This document shows positions 55,051 to 62,903 of a stretch of 64,000 bases of DNA, one piece after another. This DNA is from Candidatus Helarchaeota archaeon. Lineage in GTDB: Archaea > Asgardarchaeota > Lokiarchaeia > Helarchaeales > RDOG01. The stretch lies in the NCBI GenBank assembly GCA_019058315.1, contig JAHPZH010000002.1, positions 1,125,910 to 1,189,909 of the forward strand, given 5' to 3'. A program made the position numbers and the translations under genes. Under the pieces are notes generated by a model, which did not search any database, was not told where the DNA came from, and saw only the letters and a list, made by a program, of their open reading frames with translations. Each line of letters begins with the position of its first letter. Position 1 is the stretch's first letter.

Positions 55051-56193
55051 ATGACAGAAAATATTGAGATCCATGGTTATTGTGATGAACGTTTCACTAA
55101 AGTACGAGAAGCATTTGCAAAAAATTTTAAGCGTGGTCGAGAGGTTGGAGCTTCATTTGCAGCCACACTAAATGGGAAGTTTGTAATCGATATTTGGGCG
55201 GGGTATGCAGATGCTGCAAAAACTCGCCCTTGGGAAAAAGATACAATCGTTAATGTTTATTCAACTACAAAAATCATGACTGCTATTTGCACACTTATGC
55301 TTGTGGATCGTGGACTGCTAGACCTAGATGCCCCAGTGGCTAAATATTGGCCCGAATTCGCGCAAAATGGAAAGGAAGATCTTCCTGTTCGTTATCTTCT
55401 AAGCCATACAGCTGGTTTGTCTGGGTGGGAAGAAGCTATTCCGGTGGAGGCACTCTATGATTGGGATCGAGTTGTTAAACTTCTTGCTGCTCAGAAACCG
55501 TGGTGGAAACCTGGAACTAAGAGTGGATATCATTCTGTTACTTTTGGTTACCTATTAGGAGAATTACTTAGACGTATTACTGGTAAAACTCTTGGTACTT
55601 TTTTCCGAGATGAAGTGGCTAAACCTCTTAATGCAGATTTTTATATTGGTTTACCCGAGGAACACGATTCTCGTGTTGGTGAATTAATTCCCCCAAAAAT
55701 GCCTGATCTCAGCAATCTTGGAATAGATGAGAGTTCGATAGCTGTAAGAACATTAATGAATCCCCCATTAACTGCAATGCATTCTAGAGATAGGGCTTGG
55801 CGAGCTGCTGAAATACCCGCCGCAAATGGACATGGTAACGCTAGGTCTGTTGCACGAATAACTGCTGCAATTGCTTGCGGAGGTAAACTTGATAATGTAC
55901 GATTACTTTCTATGAGTACAATCGAAAAAGCTCTAGAAGAGCAGAGCTATACTCCTGACTTAGTCCTTGTTCTTCCAACACGATTTGGCTTGGGTTTAGG
56001 TATTACACATAAAGAAAGACCAATAAGTCCTAATCCACGTACTCTATATTGGGGCGGATGGGGAGGAAGTTTGGGTGTGATGGACCTTGATGCTAAGTTG
56101 AGTTTTTCCTACGTAATGAATAATATGATGATGGGTCTTGGCGGAGATCCTCGTACAGCTAAGCTAGCTAAAGCTATATATAAATCACTATAA
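55051..56193 (+). CDS. Serine beta-lactamase-like hydrolase/esterase (class C type)
   Basis: A 380-residue protein with the SxxK motif at Ser71-Lys74 (VYSTTKIMTA), LLSHTAGLSGW, YHS as the Y-x-(N/S) motif, and a C-terminal GGWGGS that replaces the KTG box. This is the EstB/beta-lactamase family of esterases and D-aminopeptidase relatives; beta-lactam hydrolysis is not implied. There is no signal peptide. Base composition is richer in GC than the surroundings, as in the crotonase gene at 40146, so acquisition from bacteria is possible. Confidence 0.85.
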   Translation: MTENIEIHGYCDERFTKVREAFAKNFKRGREVGASFAATLNGKFVIDIWAGYADAAKTRPWEKDTIVNVYSTTKIMTAICTLMLVDRGLLDLDAPVAKYWPEFAQNGKEDLPVRYLLSHTAGLSGWEEAIPVEALYDWDRVVKLLAAQKPWWKPGTKSGYHSVTFGYLLGELLRRITGKTLGTFFRDEVAKPLNADFYIGLPEEHDSRVGELIPPKMPDLSNLGIDESSIAVRTLMNPPLTAMHSRDRAWRAAEIPAANGHGNARSVARITAAIACGGKLDNVRLLSMSTIEKALEEQSYTPDLVLVLPTRFGLGLGITHKERPISPNPRTLYWGGWGGSLGVMDLDAKLSFSYVMNNMMMGLGGDPRTAKLAKAIYKSL

Positions 56194-56210
56194 TATAAAC
56201 TCATTTTTTC

Positions 56211-57038
56211 TTATTTACCTTTGAATTTAGGAGGTCTCTTCTGCAAGAATGCAGTGATTCCCTCTGATACATCTTTTGATTGAGAATTTAGACTCCATCC
56301 TAGCTGTTCAAATTGCATACCAAATTCTAAGGGTACTTGAGTTCCGTAATTAATGCACTTTTTAATTACAAATAGGCTATTCGTAGCTGCATTTCCTACT
56401 AATGATGCTTTCTCATGTACAACATCCTCAAATTTATCATCATCAACTAAAAATGCCACTAATCCCCAATCATACATCTGTTCTGCGGTATAATGTTCAC
56501 CGAATATCATCATTTTTTTTGCTCTCATTAACCCTATACTTTTAATCATTCGTTGTGTTCCACCATCAGCAGGAAAAATGCCTCTCTTAATCTCAGGAAA
56601 TCCAAAAGTTGAACGTTTCGAAGCGATAACTAAATCACAAACTAAAACTAATTCGAGTCCACCACCCAAAGCAAATCCATCAACAGCAGCGATTATAATT
56701 TTTGGAAACTCTTCAATTAAATCATAAAACCTGTGTCGTCGATACTTATTATGGCTTTGATGCATTAAATTACGAAAATTTACATCTGGACTAAGCGGAG
56801 CTGAGAGATCAGCGCCAGCAGAAAAAGCAGGTTTTTTAGTAAAGTCCTTAGTTCCGCGTAGAACCACACATCTAACTTTCGGGTCTAATGCCATAGGTTC
56901 CAAAGCGTCTACTATTTCCTTAAGAGTTAAATCTTGAAGTGCATTTAATTTTTTTGGACGATTAATTGATATTATTGCATAGTTTCCATCTTCTATTTTC
57001 TCTACTTTTATATGTTTAAATTCATGTTCTTCAGACAT
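56211..57038 (-). CDS. Enoyl-CoA hydratase/isomerase family protein, second copy
   Basis: A 275-residue crotonase. The pieces are ISINRPKKLNALQDLTL, FSAGADLS, DGFALGGGLELVLVCDLVIASKRSTFGFPEI (oxyanion hole and Glu), RGIFPADGGTQRM, and the C-terminal SEGITAFLQKRPPKFKGK tail. It is a more conventional beta-oxidation enoyl-CoA hydratase than the protein at 40146. AAGGTTATG precedes the ATG at 57038. It is divergent from the thiolase gene, 130 nt away, so both may be controlled from one intergenic region. Confidence 0.9.
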   Translation of the reverse strand: MSEEHEFKHIKVEKIEDGNYAIISINRPKKLNALQDLTLKEIVDALEPMALDPKVRCVVLRGTKDFTKKPAFSAGADLSAPLSPDVNFRNLMHQSHNKYRRHRFYDLIEEFPKIIIAAVDGFALGGGLELVLVCDLVIASKRSTFGFPEIKRGIFPADGGTQRMIKSIGLMRAKKMMIFGEHYTAEQMYDWGLVAFLVDDDKFEDVVHEKASLVGNAATNSLFVIKKCINYGTQVPLEFGMQFEQLGWSLNSQSKDVSEGITAFLQKRPPKFKGK

Positions 57039-57167
57039 TTTACATAACCTTTTCTAATTTTATTTTTGTTTTTTTATCTAACTTCAATTTTTAATTAGTA
57101 GAATTAGATTTTAATTAACAAATCTTAATAATTTTTTATATTAAAAGAATTCAAAAAGTGATAAATT

Positions 57168-58445
57168 ATGCAAATGAAAGATGTGTGGATAGTTGATTAT
57201 GCACGATCGGCATTTTCGCGTTGCAGACCGAGAACACCTGAAAGGGATGTGTTTGGAGATAAAAGGGGCGATGAAATACTAGCGGATATATTGATAAAAT
57301 TTTTTGATGAAAAATTGGCTAAAAAAGGAATAGAAAGAAAAGATATTGAAGAAGTTTCTATAGGTGTAGCGGCAGGTGTGCTTGAAAGTTGGACATATGG
57401 TGGGCGGACTCCGCTATTTTTAGCTGGATTTCCAGTTTATGTTCCTTCATTTTCTTTAGACAGGCAATGTGCCTCGGCTGGAACAGGAATGAACCTCATA
57501 GCACTAAAAGTTATGGCTGGTATGGCTAAATGTGTCTTGGCATTAGGTTTTGAACATATGGGTCGAGGAAGGGGAGAAGGTACGAAACCAAACTTAAATT
57601 TGATTGTTAAAAAGAGTAAATATTACCGAGAAGATTTAGACATGACGACTGCCTTCAATATGCTTCAAACTGCCCAAAAACTCTATGAACAAGAAGTACC
57701 TACATTTACCAAAGAAGATTTAGATAAATTCGGCGTTCGAAGTCACAATTTAACAGTCAAATCACAAGAAGATGGATGGTTTAAGGGTGAAATCATACCT
57801 ATTGAGGGACATGTAGAAGGAAATGTAGAGGAAAAATGGATGGTTGATAAAGATATGAATGCTAGAAAATCAACATTAGAAAAGGTTTCTCAATTACCCC
57901 GAATATCGAGACCATTTTATTTAAAGAAAAATGGAGGTAGAAAAGGGTATACAGAAAGAGAAGGTACAAAAGATGGAGTTATAACAGTTGGAAATTCTTC
58001 ACCGTTAAACGCAGGAGCAACAGCAGCAGTCCTTATGGAAGCTGAGGAGGCTAAAAAAAGAGGCATAGAACCAATGGCAAAGATCATTTCGATAGGTTGG
58101 GCAGCAGTAGATCCTAGTGTGATGGGACGTGGACCCGTTCCAGCTAGTCGTAAAGCACTTGAATACGCTGGTTTAAAAGTTGAAGACATCGATTATTGGG
58201 AAATTAACGAAGCTTTTTGTATTGTAACCCTTAATTGTATGAACAAGTTGGGCATTCCAGAGGAGAAAGTAAATATTATGGGTGGCTCGACAGCAATTGG
58301 TCATCCATTAGGTGCAACATTAATAAGACTTACGGGCACTTTGGCCAGAATTCTAAAGGATAAAAAAGCAAAATACGGTTGTGCTAATGCTTGTGTTGGT
58401 GGCGGTCAAGGAGTTGCTACTATAATTGAAAATATCGACGCATGA
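57168..58445 (+). CDS. Acetyl-CoA acyltransferase (thiolase)
   Basis: A 425-residue thiolase with nucleophilic Cys101 (SLDRQCASAGTGMN), EINEAFCIV, the GGSTAIGHPLGAT His motif and CVGGGQG with the second catalytic Cys. It has the FadA/FadI-type length and should cleave 3-ketoacyl-CoA in fatty-acid oxidation or act in the condensing direction. The start ATG at 57168 is preceded by AGTGAT. It is followed by the cyclase-family and MaoC genes on the same strand, forming an acyl-CoA cluster. Confidence 0.92.
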   Translation: MQMKDVWIVDYARSAFSRCRPRTPERDVFGDKRGDEILADILIKFFDEKLAKKGIERKDIEEVSIGVAAGVLESWTYGGRTPLFLAGFPVYVPSFSLDRQCASAGTGMNLIALKVMAGMAKCVLALGFEHMGRGRGEGTKPNLNLIVKKSKYYREDLDMTTAFNMLQTAQKLYEQEVPTFTKEDLDKFGVRSHNLTVKSQEDGWFKGEIIPIEGHVEGNVEEKWMVDKDMNARKSTLEKVSQLPRISRPFYLKKNGGRKGYTEREGTKDGVITVGNSSPLNAGATAAVLMEAEEAKKRGIEPMAKIISIGWAAVDPSVMGRGPVPASRKALEYAGLKVEDIDYWEINEAFCIVTLNCMNKLGIPEEKVNIMGGSTAIGHPLGATLIRLTGTLARILKDKKAKYGCANACVGGGQGVATIIENIDA

Positions 58446-58527
58446 GTCCATAGATCTATTTTAACCTCCCTATTTTTTTTAAATAAAATATATTTGAATC
58501 AAAAATTATCAATGTGAATTGGTTATT

Positions 58528-59211
58528 ATGGTAGAATTTATTGATCTTAGTCATGTTTTTGAAAATAACATGCCTGGATTCAAGTTAAAGAATGAAAATG
58601 GGTCATTTACTCAATTTACAGCAAAAATTAATCCATTTCTAACTCATGAACAAACAAAACCAAAATATCAAGGAAAATGTTCTTTTGAAATTACAGAAAT
58701 GACTTTCCAGACTTCTATAGGGACATATCTTGATTCTCCTTATCATCGTTATCCAAATGGAAGAGATATTAGCGAAATAAAAATCGAAGAAGTAATTCTC
58801 CCGGGAATTATTATTGATGTTAGGAATAAAGAAGCATTTAAACCTGTTAACGTAAATATTATATCAAAGGGCCTTGATTTAAGTGGTAAGGCTGTTTTAT
58901 TCAACTTTGGTTGGGATAGATTTTGGGGAACTGAAGAATATCACTTATATCCTTATATTTCAAAGGAAATTATTGAATTATTAATTGACTCACATGTCAA
59001 ATTAGTTGGTGTTGACACAATAAATATTGATAATTCAAAAGATTTAACACGACCAGCACATTCATTATTTCTTAAGAATGAGATCTTTATAGTCGAAAAT
59101 TTAAGAAATCTTGAAGTTTTATATAATAAGAATTTCAGATTTTTTGCAGTTCCATTGAAAGCTAAAAGAGTAGCCGCAATGCCAATACGAGCTTTTGCTG
59201 AGATTTTGTAG
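58528..59211 (+). CDS. Cyclase/arylformamidase-family protein with altered metal motif
   Basis: About 227 residues of the cyclase (kynurenine formamidase/isatin hydrolase) fold, starting MVEFIDLSHVFENNMPGF. The family motif HxGTHxDxPxH appears as SIGTYLDSPYH (residues 63-73): the first two His are Ser63 and Tyr67, while Asp69 and His73 remain. The C-terminal half keeps LVGVDTINID and FAVPLKAKR. The changed ligands suggest a different or lost hydrolase function. TTG 58519 is in frame upstream; ATG 58528 fits the family start better. Confidence 0.78.
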   Translation: MVEFIDLSHVFENNMPGFKLKNENGSFTQFTAKINPFLTHEQTKPKYQGKCSFEITEMTFQTSIGTYLDSPYHRYPNGRDISEIKIEEVILPGIIIDVRNKEAFKPVNVNIISKGLDLSGKAVLFNFGWDRFWGTEEYHLYPYISKEIIELLIDSHVKLVGVDTINIDNSKDLTRPAHSLFLKNEIFIVENLRNLEVLYNKNFRFFAVPLKAKRVAAMPIRAFAEIL

Positions 59212-59307
59212 AAGCAATAATAAGATGATTTTAAATATTTTTAAATTAGAAAATAAAATCATATATCAATTCTTCAATTATTATATAATTAAAAAAAAGG
59301 TGAATAA

Positions 59308-59775
59308 ATGGTAGAAAAGGTAAAGTACTCAGAAATAGAAAAATATGTAGGTCACGAATATGATTGGTCTGACTGGATGGAAGTAAAACAAGATAAGATA
59401 AATTTATTTGCTGATGCCACTGGGGATCACCAATGGATACATGTGGATATAGAAGCTGCTAAGAAAGGTCCCTTTGGCAGTACAATCGCACATGGTTATT
59501 GGACCTTATCCATTATTCCTGCAATATCGGTAAAAATAAGACAATATACAGGTATTGGTATGGCTGTTAATTATGGTTTAAATAAATTGCGATTTCCTGC
59601 TCCAGTTCATGTAGGTAAAAAAGTTCGGGCAAAAGCAACACTTAAATCTGTCAAACCAGTTGATAAACCAACCGCGGGAAAGCAGATAGAAGAAATATTC
59701 GAAATATGGGTTGAAGGTGACAAAAGACCAGCATGTGTGGCAGAAACAGTTACTCGTCTCTATCCAATGGGCTGA
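59308..59775 (+). CDS. MaoC-like (R)-specific enoyl-CoA hydratase/dehydratase
   Basis: A 155-residue single hot-dog-fold MaoC protein with the catalytic segment FADATGDHQWIHVD (Asp and His of hydratase 2) and the FGSTIAHGYWTLSII helix. It likely hydrates trans-2-enoyl-CoA to the (R)-3-hydroxyacyl form. GGTGA precedes ATG 59308 with good spacing. Its last 26 nt overlap the convergent acyl-CoA synthetase alpha gene. It lies downstream of the thiolase and cyclase genes. Confidence 0.9.
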   Translation: MVEKVKYSEIEKYVGHEYDWSDWMEVKQDKINLFADATGDHQWIHVDIEAAKKGPFGSTIAHGYWTLSIIPAISVKIRQYTGIGMAVNYGLNKLRFPAPVHVGKKVRAKATLKSVKPVDKPTAGKQIEEIFEIWVEGDKRPACVAETVTRLYPMG

Positions 59776-61252
59776 TATTTTTTAATTTCAGATATTTATT
59801 TCTTTGATACAACATCTTAAAAGTTCGTGCTATTCTTTGGAAAGAAGGCAGAACTATAATCCCTTCTTTTTTAAATATTTCTGCTGCTTCTCCCCTATCT
59901 TCTGATAACACAAAAATAGGTTTTTGATATTTCATAATTAATTTGCCAAAAGTTTTTGCTTGTTGTTTAAGATAGAGGTTAATAAAATCATCAAATTCCT
60001 TTCTAAAACTAAAATCAATATAATCTGCATTTTCTGTTATTCCAAAACCGAATAAAATAATAAGGGCATCAATATTATCTCCTGATAATAGAACTTGCGC
60101 ACTTTTATCTATAGATTGGGGATTATATGAGTCTGTTACATCCACAGGATTGCTATGTGACCAATATTTTACTTTTAAGATTCGATTTAATTTTTTAATT
60201 TGATCATCATATAATTTTGAGATTATTAATCCCTCTCTTTCCATACAATCCGACATCATAACACCCATAGAACCTCCTGGTGTCCAAATTCCAGCTCTTT
60301 CTCCTTGTGGAAGAGGTGATATTGATGAAGCATCTATAAAATCCATAAAATCTTCTATTCCATCCGCACTTATTACTTTTAATTGTTTTAATAATCCTTC
60401 AGAAATTTTAGAAGTGAATTCACCTGCAATTGCTCCGATATGAGATATAACGGCTCGCTCTCCAGACCTGCTTTTTCCAGATTTATAAAAAACTAGTGGT
60501 TTTTGAATATTTTTTATAATTTCTACAAAATTTTTTGGATCTTTTATACCCTCAGTGTATGCTCCGATAATCTTTGTGCCTTGATCATATTCAAAATAAT
60601 GAATAAAATCCTGAAGAGTAAGATCAGATTCATCTCCGATGCCAATATATTTATTAACGCCAATATTTTTTCTTGCTGCTGCTACGCTCAGTAAAATACC
60701 TGCAGTTCCTCCTCTGGTTACCATTGATAAATTACCTGGTGGTAATATAACTCTTGGACCTAGGGTAGCATTTAAAGAGCAATCCATACTATAAACTCCG
60801 TTACAATTAGGACCTATTAATCGTGTTTTTGATTTTTTCATTAATTTCTGAATTTTCTTTTGCAATTTAATTCCTGATTGATCATAGAGAATAGATTCAC
60901 TAAATCCTGCTGTGATAATTATGATTGCTTTCACATTAGTCTCTATACACTGTTCAATTACTTCTGGAACGACTGAAGCAGGCACAATAACTAAAACGAG
61001 GTCAATTTCGTGTTTTATATCAAAAATTGAATGATATACTTTTAAACCTTTAATAATCTCTTTTTCTGGCTTAATATCTACCAAATAAATGGAACCCGTA
61101 TATTTTTGAGCTAACATATTGCTTAAGATAATATTTGCTACTGTAAAGGGGTTAACTTTTCCTGCGCCGATAATAGCTATAGATTTTGGGTAAAAAAAAT
61201 ATCTAATTTGTTTAAATTTTTCAAGTTCTTTTTGATCCCAACTTTCAACCAA
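59750..61252 (-). CDS. NDP-forming acyl-CoA synthetase, alpha subunit (second copy)
   Basis: A 500-residue relative of the protein at 12792. CoA-binding Rossmann motif FYPKSIAIIGAGKVNPF, IIITAGFSE, RLIGPNCNGVYSMD, and VISHIGAIAGE with the phospho-His are present; no ATP-grasp domain follows. It presumably pairs with a separate beta subunit to make ATP from acyl-CoA. The start is TTG 61252 with GTGA about 8 nt upstream. Its 3' end overlaps the MaoC gene by 26 nt. Fits the acyl-CoA degradation context. Confidence 0.8.
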   Translation of the reverse strand: MVESWDQKELEKFKQIRYFFYPKSIAIIGAGKVNPFTVANIILSNMLAQKYTGSIYLVDIKPEKEIIKGLKVYHSIFDIKHEIDLVLVIVPASVVPEVIEQCIETNVKAIIIITAGFSESILYDQSGIKLQKKIQKLMKKSKTRLIGPNCNGVYSMDCSLNATLGPRVILPPGNLSMVTRGGTAGILLSVAAARKNIGVNKYIGIGDESDLTLQDFIHYFEYDQGTKIIGAYTEGIKDPKNFVEIIKNIQKPLVFYKSGKSRSGERAVISHIGAIAGEFTSKISEGLLKQLKVISADGIEDFMDFIDASSISPLPQGERAGIWTPGGSMGVMMSDCMEREGLIISKLYDDQIKKLNRILKVKYWSHSNPVDVTDSYNPQSIDKSAQVLLSGDNIDALIILFGFGITENADYIDFSFRKEFDDFINLYLKQQAKTFGKLIMKYQKPIFVLSEDRGEAAEIFKKEGIIVLPSFQRIARTFKMLYQRNKYLKLKNISPLDRDE

Positions 61253-61485
61253 CGTAATTTCACGTTTTTGTGTTGTATTTATTTTTTTTATCTTTATTTG
61301 AACTGATTAACAATAAATTAAATCAAATCTGTTTTCAAATTAATTAATAACTATTAATTTTAATTATTTTATTTAATTCTTTAACTTTACAATTCATTTA
61401 ATATTTTTCAATTCGCTTATTTACATGAATCGCATAAATTATAATTATTAAATTTTTATCAAAAAGGAGGTTTTTTAAAATCGAA

Positions 61486-62358
61486 ATGGCTTTCTTCATA
61501 GGCTGCACAATCCCAGGTACTGATATGGGTTATGAAGCTTCGGCGAGGAAAGTCTATAAAGCACTTGGCGTATTTTTAAAAGATGTAGAAGAATTTAGTT
61601 GTTGCGCACCTTCCCCCATAGCAACAATAGACCGTGATACAGCATTAGCTATATCCGCTAGAAACCTATGTATTGCAGAAAATTTAGGATTAGATATAAT
61701 TACATTTTGTAATGGATGTTTTGAAAATCTAAAACATAGTAATCAAATTCTTAAAAAAGATGACAATTTAAGGTCTAAAATAAATAAGATTTTATCCAAA
61801 ATTGGGTATGAGTTCAAAGGTAAAATCAAAGTTAAACATGGTTTACAAGTTCTCATAGAAGACATAACACTAGAAAAGGTAAAAGAAAAGATAAAAATTA
61901 ATTTAAATGGTTTTAGATTTGCCGCATTTTATGGTTGCCATGCTACAAGACCTTCAAATATAATTCAGTTTGATAATCCTGAAGATCCTTCATCATTAGA
62001 TGATCTAATTGAAGTATTAGGTGCTGAAAGTATAGATTATGAAGGTAAAAGAGTTTGTTGTGGAGGGTTTGTCAAAGGATTGGCTGAAGAAGTGGCATTA
62101 GATCTAATTCGTTCTAAATTAAAGGTTTTAAAGGAAATGAATGTTGATGCTGTAATTGTATCTTGTCCATTTTGTTTTTTTCAATTTGATTCCGGTCAAA
62201 AGGAGATTTTAAGAGATTTCAGTGAAAGATATGATATTCCCGTTTTAAATTTTACCGATTTATTAGGAATTGCTCTAGATTTGGATATAAAATCATTAGG
62301 TCTGAATACACATAGAGTTAAAGTTAAGCCGCTATTAAAAAAATTAGAAAGTCTGTGA
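61486..62358 (+). CDS. hdrB: Heterodisulfide reductase subunit B-like protein, second copy
   Basis: A 290-residue protein with two CCG domains: FFIGCTIPGTDMG...FSCCAPSPI...FCNGCFENL and FYGCHATRPSN...RVCCGGFV...VSCPFCFFQ. It likely carries the noncubane Fe-S centres of an Hdr complex. ATG 61486 is 15 nt after GGAGG (61466-61470), but ATC 61480, in the same frame, is 9 nt after it. That makes a two-residue longer product from ATC possible. It heads an hdrB-hdrC-hdrA operon and overlaps the region of hdrC. Confidence 0.9.
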   Translation: MAFFIGCTIPGTDMGYEASARKVYKALGVFLKDVEEFSCCAPSPIATIDRDTALAISARNLCIAENLGLDIITFCNGCFENLKHSNQILKKDDNLRSKINKILSKIGYEFKGKIKVKHGLQVLIEDITLEKVKEKIKINLNGFRFAAFYGCHATRPSNIIQFDNPEDPSSLDDLIEVLGAESIDYEGKRVCCGGFVKGLAEEVALDLIRSKLKVLKEMNVDAVIVSCPFCFFQFDSGQKEILRDFSERYDIPVLNFTDLLGIALDLDIKSLGLNTHRVKVKPLLKKLESL

Positions 62359-62363
62359 TTTGT

Positions 62364-62900
62364 ATGATAGAAGATTCAAAAACGGTAAACTTTGACGATT
62401 TAGATCCAGAATTTGCTCAAAAAGTTATGGAAGAAATGGGTGAAGATATCCTTGCATGTTTTAATTGCGGATGCTGTACCGGTGGATGCCCCATTGTTCC
62501 TTGGGAAATGAATATGCGAAAAATAATACAAAAGGTCATACTTGGATTTACAGAAGGTGTTCTTTCAAGTAAAATAATTTGGTTTTGCACAGAATGTAAA
62601 GTATGTGGAGAGAGATGTCCCCAGAAGGTTAAACCATTTGAAATAATAATAGCATTACGTCACTTGGCGATTGAAAAAGGAATAATTCCACTTGTTTATA
62701 GAGCTATGGCATTAAATTTAGAGAAATCAGGTAGAGTTGCAGAAATTTCGGAAGCAGTTGAATTAAGACGTGAACGTTTAAACATACCAGAAGCAGGTCT
62801 TACTTTACCAGAAAAAGTAATTAAAGAATTAAAAACAATTTTAACTGAGACATCATTTGATAGGATATTAAAGGAGAAAGATTATAAAGAGGAGGAATAA
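62364..62900 (+). CDS. hdrC: Heterodisulfide reductase subunit C-like protein, second copy
   Basis: About 178 residues with two 4Fe-4S motifs, CFNCGCCTGGCPI and CTECKVCGERCPQ. GTG 62355, overlapping the hdrB stop, is in frame, but GTGAT there looks like the SD for ATG 62364. It ends TAA at 62900, in the same reading frame as hdrA. The tail KEKDYKEEE contains the GGAGG that serves hdrA. Less similar to the first HdrC (21198), so the two clusters are not recent duplicates. Confidence 0.9.
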   Translation: MIEDSKTVNFDDLDPEFAQKVMEEMGEDILACFNCGCCTGGCPIVPWEMNMRKIIQKVILGFTEGVLSSKIIWFCTECKVCGERCPQKVKPFEIIIALRHLAIEKGIIPLVYRAMALNLEKSGRVAEISEAVELRRERLNIPEAGLTLPEKVIKELKTILTETSFDRILKEKDYKEEE

Positions 62901-62903
62901 TTT

